Assembly (NCBI GenBank): GCA_002315015.1
Contig: DCEX01000036.1
Span: 14,588-30,759 of the forward strand
Source of the DNA: Faecalibacterium sp. UBA1819
GTDB taxonomy: Bacteria > Bacillota > Clostridia > Oscillospirales > Ruminococcaceae
Length of the DNA stretch: 16,172 nucleotides
Direction of reading: 5' to 3'
The position numbers and the translations under genes are program-made. The notes under the pieces were generated by a model. The model saw nothing but the letters and a program-made list of their open reading frames with translations. It was not told the origin of the DNA and did not search any database. Every line of letters begins with the position of its first letter. Within the stretch, counting starts at the first letter, position 1. Below, piece after piece: positions 7,565 to 13,620 of the stretch.

Positions 7565-8851
7565 TTATTTTTTATCAAACATAGCGAAATAACGTTTTTT
7601 GATGATGTTGCCCAGAATACCGCCGCTGAACAGGAACACAAAATAAATCCAGCCGGACAGCGACAGGTTGGCAATCGGCGTATACAACGCACCTACGTTA
7701 CAGCCGTTTGCCAAACGGGTACCAACACCCATCAGCAAACCGCCAATGATGTAAACAGGAATTTCTTTTCCTGTAATTTTGAGGCCCTCGCGGAATTGAG
7801 AGGTGAATTTGCCCATGGTCAAGCTTGCCACCAGTGCACCAATGATAATGCAAACATTCTGCACATTCATCGCATTGGAGAAAAACGGCACGGTGAAGGG
7901 GTCGGCTCCCTGCTTGGTAAATTCGGTAATGCTTTCAATGGGCACACCAAACAGAAGCAGCACGCGGCCAAACCAGTAGCCGTAAGGTGTGGAAGCGCCC
8001 CAACCGCTCTTTGTAACAATCATCAAGCAGCCGAACAAAAGCGCAATCACCACAGCGCCCATCGTGAGCGTCCAAGGCTTGGCAAACAAACGATACATCG
8101 TATTCTCGGACAAAAGCGGGGAAATGGATTCATCCTGCAAGGCCTCCACCTCAGCGGCAATCTGCTCTTTCTCAGAACCAACACCAGTATAGGTTTTTTC
8201 TTTTCGGCGTTTATTTTCATACCATTTTGCGGCGCCACAAACTGCCAGGCACAAAATACCGGTTAAAATCAGCGCGCCAAGATAGCCGTCCAAACCGTCA
8301 AACTGAAACAAGTCAGGCAGATAAACACCGCTTTCAAACGTTCCGCTGCTCACCCATGTATCGGTAACCCATGCTTGTGTCGCCTGCAGCGGGAAGCCGA
8401 TGTATACGCCGATACCAAAGAAAATCAACGTAATGATTGCACGGGAAGGGCCTTCAATCATATCTGTCAGCACGCCGGACGCACAGCACATGCAAAACGC
8501 CATACCGACACCAAACATGAGGCCTCCCACCAGCAAACCGAGGTTAATTTGATTTACCCACAGACCGTAGGTATCCGCACCGCCGATAAAAGTCAATGCT
8601 GCGGACAAAACAGCGCTGATGAAAAACAAAAACATCAGCGTGCGCACAAGCTTGGTGGAACCTGTGTTATAGGTACGGTTCGCACTGCCTGCAAAGCCCA
8701 ATGCAGCACGCATTAGTGCATAGCCCAAGCCAAGGCCAATCAACATGCGGAACAGCAACATATTGGAGCCGAGAAAGCCAATGCCCAGAGCGAGTGTGAT
8801 GACCAGCACTGCAACACCGGCAAAAAATTGTGTTTTATCAATTCGTTTCAT
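7565..8851 (-). CDS. yedE: YeeE/YedE family sulfur-compound transporter
   Basis: A 428-residue polytopic inner-membrane protein of the YeeE/YedE family. Characterised members import thiosulfate, and one branch is tied to selenium metabolism. Many hydrophobic segments lie in two halves separated by a charged cytoplasmic loop (about 212-245). Conserved-type cysteines sit in membrane segments: CMCCASG at 120-126 and NGCNVGA at 382-388, matching the family idea of passing sulfur along a cysteine pathway. The ATG at 8851 has GAGGAG with a 7-nt spacer; the ATG at 8866 overlaps that site and is unlikely. It follows the CoA-disulfide-reductase-rhodanese gene by 116 bases on the same strand, with a 15-bp hairpin between. 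I infer the pair handles imported reduced sulfur. No YedF-like partner is present, so a selenium role is less favoured but not excluded. Confidence 0.88.
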   Translation of the reverse strand: MKRIDKTQFFAGVAVLVITLALGIGFLGSNMLLFRMLIGLGLGYALMRAALGFAGSANRTYNTGSTKLVRTLMFLFFISAVLSAALTFIGGADTYGLWVNQINLGLLVGGLMFGVGMAFCMCCASGVLTDMIEGPSRAIITLIFFGIGVYIGFPLQATQAWVTDTWVSSGTFESGVYLPDLFQFDGLDGYLGALILTGILCLAVCGAAKWYENKRRKEKTYTGVGSEKEQIAAEVEALQDESISPLLSENTMYRLFAKPWTLTMGAVVIALLFGCLMIVTKSGWGASTPYGYWFGRVLLLFGVPIESITEFTKQGADPFTVPFFSNAMNVQNVCIIIGALVASLTMGKFTSQFREGLKITGKEIPVYIIGGLLMGVGTRLANGCNVGALYTPIANLSLSGWIYFVFLFSGGILGNIIKKRYFAMFDKK

Positions 8852-8873
8852 CGTTCTTCTCCTCATTCACACA

Positions 8874-8911
8874 GCATGTGCGGCCCTTACGTGCAAAAGG
8901 GCCGCACACGC
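8874..8911 (-). other. Intercistronic hairpin between the reductase-rhodanese and YedE genes
   Basis: A 15-bp stem (8874-8888 with 8897-8911, one G-U pair in the minus-strand RNA) with an 8-nt loop lies just 5' of the YedE ribosome site. It is GC-rich and has no T-run on the minus strand, so it is more likely an mRNA processing or stability element, or a translational brake, than a terminator. Confidence 0.5.
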
Positions 8912-8967
8912 TGTTTTCTTTCTTCGCGCAGCGTGCCCGGTTCAGCAGGCGCCGCCGCTTTCGGCCT

Positions 8968-10656
8968 TTAATTAAAATTGTAAGCCGTTACAATCGGGTC
9001 GCGTTTTTGGGTGACATCATTGAAGTATTCATAAAAACTGATACCCAAGAAGCTGCCGGAAATATTGTAAATATTTTTAAAGCCGTGCCCCTGAAGCGCC
9101 AGGCAAGCATTGTAGCTTCTCTGGGAGCTGCGGCAGTGCAGATAAACAGGACGGTCGGTGGGAATCTCATCCAAACGATTGCGCAGCTGGCTGAGCGGAA
9201 TATTGACAGCCGTTTTAATGTGGCCTGCGGCATACTCATGCTCCTCGCGCACGTCGATGATATACGCGCCCGACTCCACCAAGCCGCGCACTTCATCTAC
9301 GCGCACTTGACGGAAGGTTTTTTGCAGCAGGTTGCAAGCAACCAAACCGGCATGATTTCCTGCATCCTTCGCTGTGGAGAAGGGCGGGGCATAGCACAGC
9401 TCCAAGTCACGCAGATCATCCACGGTACCGCCGAATTTCAAAAGGGTAGCCACAATATCAACGCGCTTTGCCGCTTCGCCCTTCGAAATCGCCTGAGCGC
9501 CCAGCACCTTGCCGGTGGGAACTTCATACACCAACTTGTAGAACAAGGGATAATTGTTCGGCATTAAGCCCACCTTATCCTGCGGAATCACATATGCAAT
9601 ATCATAGGAAATACCGGCCGCCTCGCACTGCGCTGCTGTCAACCCAGTAGCTGCTGCATTGTAGTCAAACACTCGAATACAGCTGGAACCAATGTAGCCC
9701 GTATTTCTCACAGTGCGGCCATAAATATGGTCCGCAGCGGCACGCGCCTGTTTTTGTGCAGGGCCGGCCATCGTCAAAGACATGGGACGATGCGTTAAGG
9801 CATTGTAGACTTCAATGGCATCGCCCACCGCGTAAATATCGCGGTCACTGGTGCAGTAGTTGGCATCCACTTTAATGGCTCCGCGCTCGTTCAGCTCCAA
9901 CCCGGCCTCTTTCGCCAGCTTGCTGTCGGCACGCACGCCAATCGCCATGACAACCGCATCACCTTCCACGACAGCGCCCGAGGCAAGCTTCAGATTGGAG
10001 CCCTCGCAGGAAACCACTTGGTCATTCAAAATCAGGTTGACGCCCTTCTCCATCATTTCTTTGTGGAGAATTTGAACCATATCATAGTCAAAAATGCGCA
10101 GAATCTGCGGCATTGCTTCCACCAATGTGACGGCATAACCTGCTTCCACCAGATTTTCCGCTGTTTCGACGCCAATGAAGCCGCCGCCGACAACCGTCAC
10201 TTTTTTGACGTTGCCGCTGTGTACAAAATCATACAATTTTGCAATATCAACCACATTTTTCACAATGAAGATATTGGCGTTTTCAATGCCCGGCAGCTGC
10301 GGCACAAATGCATTAGCGCCGGGAGAGAGAATCAGCTTGTCATACGACTCGGTGTACTCCTCCCCCGTTGTCAAATTCTTCACTCGCACAGTCTTTTCAT
10401 CGCGGTTAATGGAAAGCACCTCATGCTCCACACGCGCCTCAATGTTGTACTGATTTTTGAATTGCGCAGGGCTCATCATGACCAGTGCATCCGTTTCGGG
10501 CACGGTTTCGCTTAAACGATACGGCAAACAGCAGTTGGAGAAAGAAACGTGGGGGCCTTTCTCAAACATGATGATTTCGGCACTTTCGTCCAGCCTTCTC
10601 AATCTGGTAGCTGTACTTGCGCCTCCTGCAACACCGCCGACAACTAGAAATTTCAT
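8968..10656 (-). CDS. CoA-disulfide reductase-like flavoprotein with C-terminal rhodanese domain
   Basis: A 562-residue fusion. The N-terminal pyridine-nucleotide-disulfide oxidoreductase has an FAD-binding VVGGVAGGAS loop at 5-14, NCCLPY at 41-46 with the single redox cysteine C42 of the CoA-disulfide reductase family (the next residue, usually Gly, is also Cys), an NAD(P)H-binding VVGGGFIGVE loop at 155-164 and an FAD-contacting YAVGDA at 275-280. The dimerisation domain holds LCYAPPFSTAKD (420-431). The rhodanese domain (about 450-550) has catalytic C508 in HCRSSQRS. Known CoADR-rhodanese fusions reduce CoA-persulfides, polysulfides or sulfur with NAD(P)H, the rhodanese delivering persulfide sulfur. 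The ATG at 10656 has AAGGAGG with an 8-nt spacer; the frame begins at 10677 but without a ribosome site. It precedes YedE and follows the APC permease by 84 bases. Function at reaction level is inferred from the fusion. Confidence 0.92.
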   Translation of the reverse strand: MKFLVVGGVAGGASTATRLRRLDESAEIIMFEKGPHVSFSNCCLPYRLSETVPETDALVMMSPAQFKNQYNIEARVEHEVLSINRDEKTVRVKNLTTGEEYTESYDKLILSPGANAFVPQLPGIENANIFIVKNVVDIAKLYDFVHSGNVKKVTVVGGGFIGVETAENLVEAGYAVTLVEAMPQILRIFDYDMVQILHKEMMEKGVNLILNDQVVSCEGSNLKLASGAVVEGDAVVMAIGVRADSKLAKEAGLELNERGAIKVDANYCTSDRDIYAVGDAIEVYNALTHRPMSLTMAGPAQKQARAAADHIYGRTVRNTGYIGSSCIRVFDYNAAATGLTAAQCEAAGISYDIAYVIPQDKVGLMPNNYPLFYKLVYEVPTGKVLGAQAISKGEAAKRVDIVATLLKFGGTVDDLRDLELCYAPPFSTAKDAGNHAGLVACNLLQKTFRQVRVDEVRGLVESGAYIIDVREEHEYAAGHIKTAVNIPLSQLRNRLDEIPTDRPVYLHCRSSQRSYNACLALQGHGFKNIYNISGSFLGISFYEYFNDVTQKRDPIVTAYNFN

Positions 10657-10740
10657 CTTGATAACCTCCTTAAACATACGGTTTTTTCAACCGTTACTAA
10701 CCCATCAAACAGCATTGAAATACCACTTTGGCTTATCGGC

Positions 10741-12078
10741 TTACCGGCTTGCCTGCCGTTTGCCATCTTTCATGAACAAGCGTACAAACAGAACCGCACC
10801 CAAAGCAATCCAAATGCCCAAAAAGATACGCGCCGGCACACTGAGCTCCGCGGGGCTGGCCGGCACAATCAGCAAAAGCGCAAAACAAACGCTTAAAAAC
10901 GCTCCCACTGCTGCTTCGATGCGGACACGCGCTGCATCCGCTTTCAAAAAAGTGGTCAAACATACATAAAAATACGTCACCGCTGCGCCAAAAGAACACA
11001 TGTCCACCACCCAGTTGACCACCTCACGGCCAAAAAAACACGCGGCAATGCCCACCAATGACACAAACCAAATCGCCTTTCGTGCCACACCGCGTTCATC
11101 CGTCTTGCTCAAGACACGCGGCAATACATCTTCCCGGCCCATTGCACCAATCAGCTTGACAGCACAAATCATAAAGCCGTTAATTCCGCCGGACACCGCA
11201 CTACCCAGCGCAATGACAAGCAGCAAAAAACCAAATTTTCCAAGGTGTTCCATGACACCGTATCCCAGCGCCCAATCCAATTGATACGCCTCCTGCGGGC
11301 CGTAGGCAAGCGCCGTTGCAAAATTCAGTAAAATATAACAGCTCATGCCAATCAGCAGGGCGGTCACTGCCATAAGCGAAGCGCGTTTTCGGCTTAAATT
11401 CATGTCTTTGACCAGCTGCGGAATTGCGTCAAAGCCAATGAACAAAAACGGCGTAATGGCAATGACGGGTGCAATCTGTGCAAAATCAAAGCCGTTATCC
11501 TGCACATAATTTTGGTAAAATGCATCCATGTCCGCGGTCATCAGCATCCCGCCCGTTACCAAAAACACGCAAAGAATCAGCGCCAGCACAATAAAAAACT
11601 GCACACTTCCCGACTGCTTTGTTCCTCTTAAATTCAAATAGGTAAAAAACAAGACAATCAGAGCAGACGCCAGCACTTCCCCCAAGTAAACCGCATCGCC
11701 CGCAATCGTATACAGATAGCCGAAGTCCAGCAGCCCAGGCGACCATTTGTTGATGACAAGCGGGAAGGCTGTTGCATTTAGGGGCACCAAGCTCAAATAA
11801 GCCAAGAATAAAAACCAGCCTACAATAAAGCCGTGCTTTTTGCCCAGAAACATCAAGACATAGGAAAATTCGCCGCCCTCGTTGATATCCTGCTGCATCA
11901 TGTAACGATAGCTGCGCTCAATCAACACAATGCACATCGTGCCAAGAAAAATACCGATTGACGTATTGATGACGCCCGACGTATGTAAAAATTTCGTTCC
12001 GGGCAGCATAAACGAGCCCCACCCGATAATGGCGCCCAACAAAATGGCAAATACCTCACCGGCTTTTAACTTTTTCAT
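10741..12078 (-). CDS. APC-superfamily amino-acid permease
   Basis: A 445-residue integral membrane protein of the amino acid-polyamine-organocation superfamily, with about 12 predicted hydrophobic segments. Diagnostic parts are the N-terminal unwound-helix segment GAIIGWGSFMLPG (15-27), GGEFSYVL near 68-75 and FIGFDAIPQLVKDM at 213-226 in the helix 6 region. Such proteins take up amino acids or related compounds by proton or sodium symport, or exchange. Substrate is unknown; the neighbouring sulfur genes make a sulfur-containing amino acid worth considering, but nothing in the sequence proves it. The ATG at 12078 has AAGGGG with an 8-nt spacer; a GTG nine bases upstream is too close to that site. 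There is only a weak 6-bp hairpin in the 84-base gap to the reductase gene, so an APC-reductase-YedE operon is plausible. Confidence 0.88.
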   Translation of the reverse strand: MKKLKAGEVFAILLGAIIGWGSFMLPGTKFLHTSGVINTSIGIFLGTMCIVLIERSYRYMMQQDINEGGEFSYVLMFLGKKHGFIVGWFLFLAYLSLVPLNATAFPLVINKWSPGLLDFGYLYTIAGDAVYLGEVLASALIVLFFTYLNLRGTKQSGSVQFFIVLALILCVFLVTGGMLMTADMDAFYQNYVQDNGFDFAQIAPVIAITPFLFIGFDAIPQLVKDMNLSRKRASLMAVTALLIGMSCYILLNFATALAYGPQEAYQLDWALGYGVMEHLGKFGFLLLVIALGSAVSGGINGFMICAVKLIGAMGREDVLPRVLSKTDERGVARKAIWFVSLVGIAACFFGREVVNWVVDMCSFGAAVTYFYVCLTTFLKADAARVRIEAAVGAFLSVCFALLLIVPASPAELSVPARIFLGIWIALGAVLFVRLFMKDGKRQASR

Positions 12079-12124
12079 GCCCCTCACCCCTTTTCACATC
12101 CGCTTAGCCATAACTTTGTTAAGG

Positions 12125-12165
12125 ATTATACAACAAAGAAAAACCCAAGCCAGTGACATTGTCAC
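12125..12165 (-). promoter_or_regulatory. Activator-type promoter of the APC permease with 13-bp palindrome
   Basis: On the minus strand a perfect -10 TATAAT (12125-12130) has no recognisable -35. Instead a perfect palindrome, GTGACATTGTCAC (12153-12165), is centred at 12159, about 41 bases upstream of the expected start near 12118. This is the class II activator position used by CRP/FNR-type regulators. The regulator is not identified. The palindrome also lies inside a weak outer repeat (12138-12144 with 12166-12172), so an RNA hairpin behind the aldo/keto reductase gene is an alternative. Confidence 0.5.
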
Positions 12166-12194
12166 GTTTTTCACGGCAGCCGCTCAAGCAGCCT

Positions 12195-13115
12195 TTACGG
12201 CAGAATATGCCCGGCAGCCAAATACAAGCGATACCACTCTTCCCTTGTTAATGTAATTTCAGAACCACGGATAATTTCCTTCATGCGGGCCTGACTGGTC
12301 GTACCCGCAACCAGCTGAATATGTGCCGGGTGACGCAGCACCCACGCTGCCGCAATTGCCGTGGGCGTTGTGCCGTATTGTTCCGCAAGGGCATTCAGCT
12401 CGTCATTCAGTTTTGGATATTTTTCGTTGTTGCCAACAAAGACTCCCTCAAAGAATCCATACTGGAAGGGCGACCACGCCTGAATGGTTATGTCGTGCAA
12501 GCGGCAATAGTCCAAAACGCCGCCGTCACGGTCTACTGCGCCTTCGGTCAGCATATTGGCTTCCACTCCGGCGGCTACCATCGTGCTGAACGGAATGCTG
12601 AATTGCATTTGATTGACGCATAAGGGCTGTTTTACATACTTTTGCAGCAGCGCGATCTGATACGGACGGTGATTGGATACGCCAAAATGACGAACCTTTC
12701 CCGACTGGTGGAGCATTTCAAACGCTTCGGCCACTTCTTCCGGCTCGGCCAGCGCATCAGGACGGTGCAGCAATAAAACGTCTAAATAATCGGTTTCCAA
12801 TCTTTTTAAGATGCCATCCACAGAAGAAAGAATATAATCCTTGGAAAAATCGTACCTTCCGGGACGAATCCCGCACTTCGACTGTAAAATCATATCTTCT
12901 CGCTTTGCGCCGATTTCCTTTTGTGCGGCGGCAAAAAGGTGTTCGCACTCCCCTTTGCCGTAAATATCTGCATGATCAAAAAAATTCAGCCCATTTTCAA
13001 GGCATCCGGCTAAGAATGTTGCTCTCTCCTTCGGCTCCATTCCCCCGATTCTCATACAGCCCACGGCAATCACAGGCACTTGCATTCCGGTTGTTCCCAG
13101 CGTCATTTTTTTCAT
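12195..13115 (-). CDS. Aldo/keto reductase, YdhF-like
   Basis: A 306-residue NAD(P)H-dependent oxidoreductase of the aldo/keto reductase superfamily (TIM barrel), most like the YdhF group in its ending LTREEWYRLYLAAGHILP. The catalytic tetrad is complete: D47, Y52 (in FFDHADIYG), K80 (LQSKCG) and H117 (LLLHRPD). The cofactor region has GVSNH (145-149) and a VAGTTS segment near the C-terminus. It should reduce carbonyl compounds in the cytoplasm; substrate unknown. The ATG at 13115 has GAAGGAGC with a 6-nt spacer. The stop of a small upstream reading frame overlaps this ATG. Transcription probably starts at the minus-strand promoter 13323-13351, divergent from the MFS transporter, which suggests shared control of an efflux pump and a reductase. 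Confidence 0.93.
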   Translation of the reverse strand: MKKMTLGTTGMQVPVIAVGCMRIGGMEPKERATFLAGCLENGLNFFDHADIYGKGECEHLFAAAQKEIGAKREDMILQSKCGIRPGRYDFSKDYILSSVDGILKRLETDYLDVLLLHRPDALAEPEEVAEAFEMLHQSGKVRHFGVSNHRPYQIALLQKYVKQPLCVNQMQFSIPFSTMVAAGVEANMLTEGAVDRDGGVLDYCRLHDITIQAWSPFQYGFFEGVFVGNNEKYPKLNDELNALAEQYGTTPTAIAAAWVLRHPAHIQLVAGTTSQARMKEIIRGSEITLTREEWYRLYLAAGHILP

Positions 13116-13282
13116 CGGTTTGCTCCTTCGTTACTTTCTATTTTCTGAATAAAATAGGCGCATTGCGCCACACGCCTCATTTTACTCCCATCCCTTTTAA
13201 CATTCAATTCATGAATAGAAGAATATTGTGAATAAAATTTGTCTAAAATCACAATTTTCGAGAGAATCTCTGCCGCTGTCAT
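13112..13282 (-). CDS. Possible small ORF translationally coupled to the aldo/keto reductase
   Basis: A 56-codon frame in the reductase leader runs from ATG 13282 to a TGA that overlaps the reductase ATG (ATGA). AGGAG precedes the ATG, but with only two bases between, which is poor spacing. The predicted product is Lys/Ile/Ser/Tyr-rich, soluble and not recognised; the DNA is more AT-rich than its neighbours. It could be a coupled leader ORF or a chance frame. The palindrome at 13157-13169 lies inside it. Confidence 0.25.
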   Translation of the reverse strand: MTAAEILSKIVILDKFYSQYSSIHELNVKRDGSKMRRVAQCAYFIQKIESNEGANR

Positions 13283-13303
13283 TTCTCCTGCGGATTCAAT
13301 CGC

Positions 13304-13332
13304 TTGACACAGCTTTATCCATATACTATAAT
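13304..13332 (+). promoter_or_regulatory. Perfect-consensus sigma-A promoter of the MFS transporter
   Basis: TTGACA (13304-13309) and TATAAT (13327-13332) are separated by exactly 17 bases, a full consensus promoter. Transcription would begin near 13339, about 280 nt before the MFS start codon. Such a strong promoter ahead of a leader with two terminators suggests control after initiation. Confidence 0.8.
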
Positions 13333-13351
13333 AAAGCAAAGATTTTGTAAA
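13323..13351 (-). promoter_or_regulatory. Promoter of the aldo/keto reductase gene
   Basis: Minus-strand -35 TTTACA (13346-13351) and -10 TAGTAT (13323-13328) are separated by 17 bases. Transcription would begin near 13316, about 200 nt before the reductase ATG. Its -10 overlaps the -10 of the plus-strand MFS promoter by two bases. Confidence 0.55.
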
Positions 13352-13368
13352 CATTGTGTTTATGGTTT

Positions 13369-13453
13369 CTCAGTTTGTCGAAAAAGCTTTGCTTTTTCAC
13401 AAACTGAAGCCTGTTTCTTTTTGAATCAGGCGGTAGTTTTTCGACAGTCTCAG
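13369..13453 (+). repeat. Imperfect palindromic element with competing foldings
   Basis: The ends are 17-base imperfect inverted repeats (13369-13385 with 13437-13453; 14 of 17 match). The left end is also the 5' arm of another hairpin: 13371-13387 pairs with 13391-13406 over 16 bp with one bulged C. A third small hairpin is 13409-13413 with 13427-13431. So the left arm can pair with either the middle or the right arm. It may be a short MITE-like interspersed repeat or a working part of the MFS leader RNA; copy number would decide. Confidence 0.55.
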
Positions 13454-13480
13454 TCACATTGAAAAATAGGAGCTTATACG

Positions 13481-13498
13481 ATGAATCTTCCGAATTGA
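13481..13498 (+). CDS. Candidate 5-codon leader peptide upstream of the MFS transporter
   Basis: ATG AAT CTT CCG AAT TGA encodes MNLPN. It is preceded by AGGAG (13468-13472) with an ideal 8-nt spacer, better than many genes have. It lies about 140 nt into the MFS leader, 17 nt before the first terminator. Its last bases (AATTGATT, 13493-13500, covering the stop codon) can pair with AATCAATT at 13546-13553, so a ribosome on this ORF would change the folding around the first terminator. Such ultra-short ORFs are known in antibiotic-responsive attenuators; here it is a prediction. Confidence 0.45.
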   Translation: MNLPN

Positions 13499-13515
13499 TT
13501 TGCCGCAAAACTGCT

Positions 13516-13540
13516 CCCCACTCGAATGGGGTCTTTTTGT
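13516..13540 (+). terminator. First terminator/attenuator in the MFS leader
   Basis: CCCCA (13516-13520) pairs with TGGGG (13527-13531) over a 6-nt loop, followed by TCTTTTTGTT. The stem is short, so termination may be partial. A second TGGGG at 13564-13568 could compete for the CCCCA arm. There is no complete gene upstream on this strand for it to end, which argues for attenuation. Confidence 0.6.
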
Positions 13541-13590
13541 TGTGTAATCAATTGGGTGTTTTCTGGGGTATTTCTGAGCACAAAGATATG

Positions 13591-13620
13591 CCTCCACTGA
13601 CACCTACGGGAGGTTTTTTT
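13591..13620 (+). terminator. Second terminator in the MFS leader, overlapping the MFS ribosome site
   Basis: CCTCC (13591-13595) pairs with GGAGG (13609-13613) over a 13-nt loop and is followed at once by seven T's (13614-13620). The 3' arm is the Shine-Dalgarno of the MFS gene, so the same hairpin could stop transcription or, if read through, hide the ribosome site. The segment TGGGG at 13564-13568 can pair with part of the 5' arm (13592-13596, one G-U) as an anti-terminator. Confidence 0.55.

Noticed and set aside
10662..10705. A short hairpin (ACGGTT with AACCGT) between the APC permease and the reductase gene as a terminator
   Set aside because: The stem is only 6 bp and is not followed by a T-run on the minus strand.
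13283..13354. Extension of the small leader ORF to an 80-codon frame starting at 13354
   Set aside because: That start lies upstream of the predicted transcript start near 13316, within promoter sequence, and has no ribosome site.
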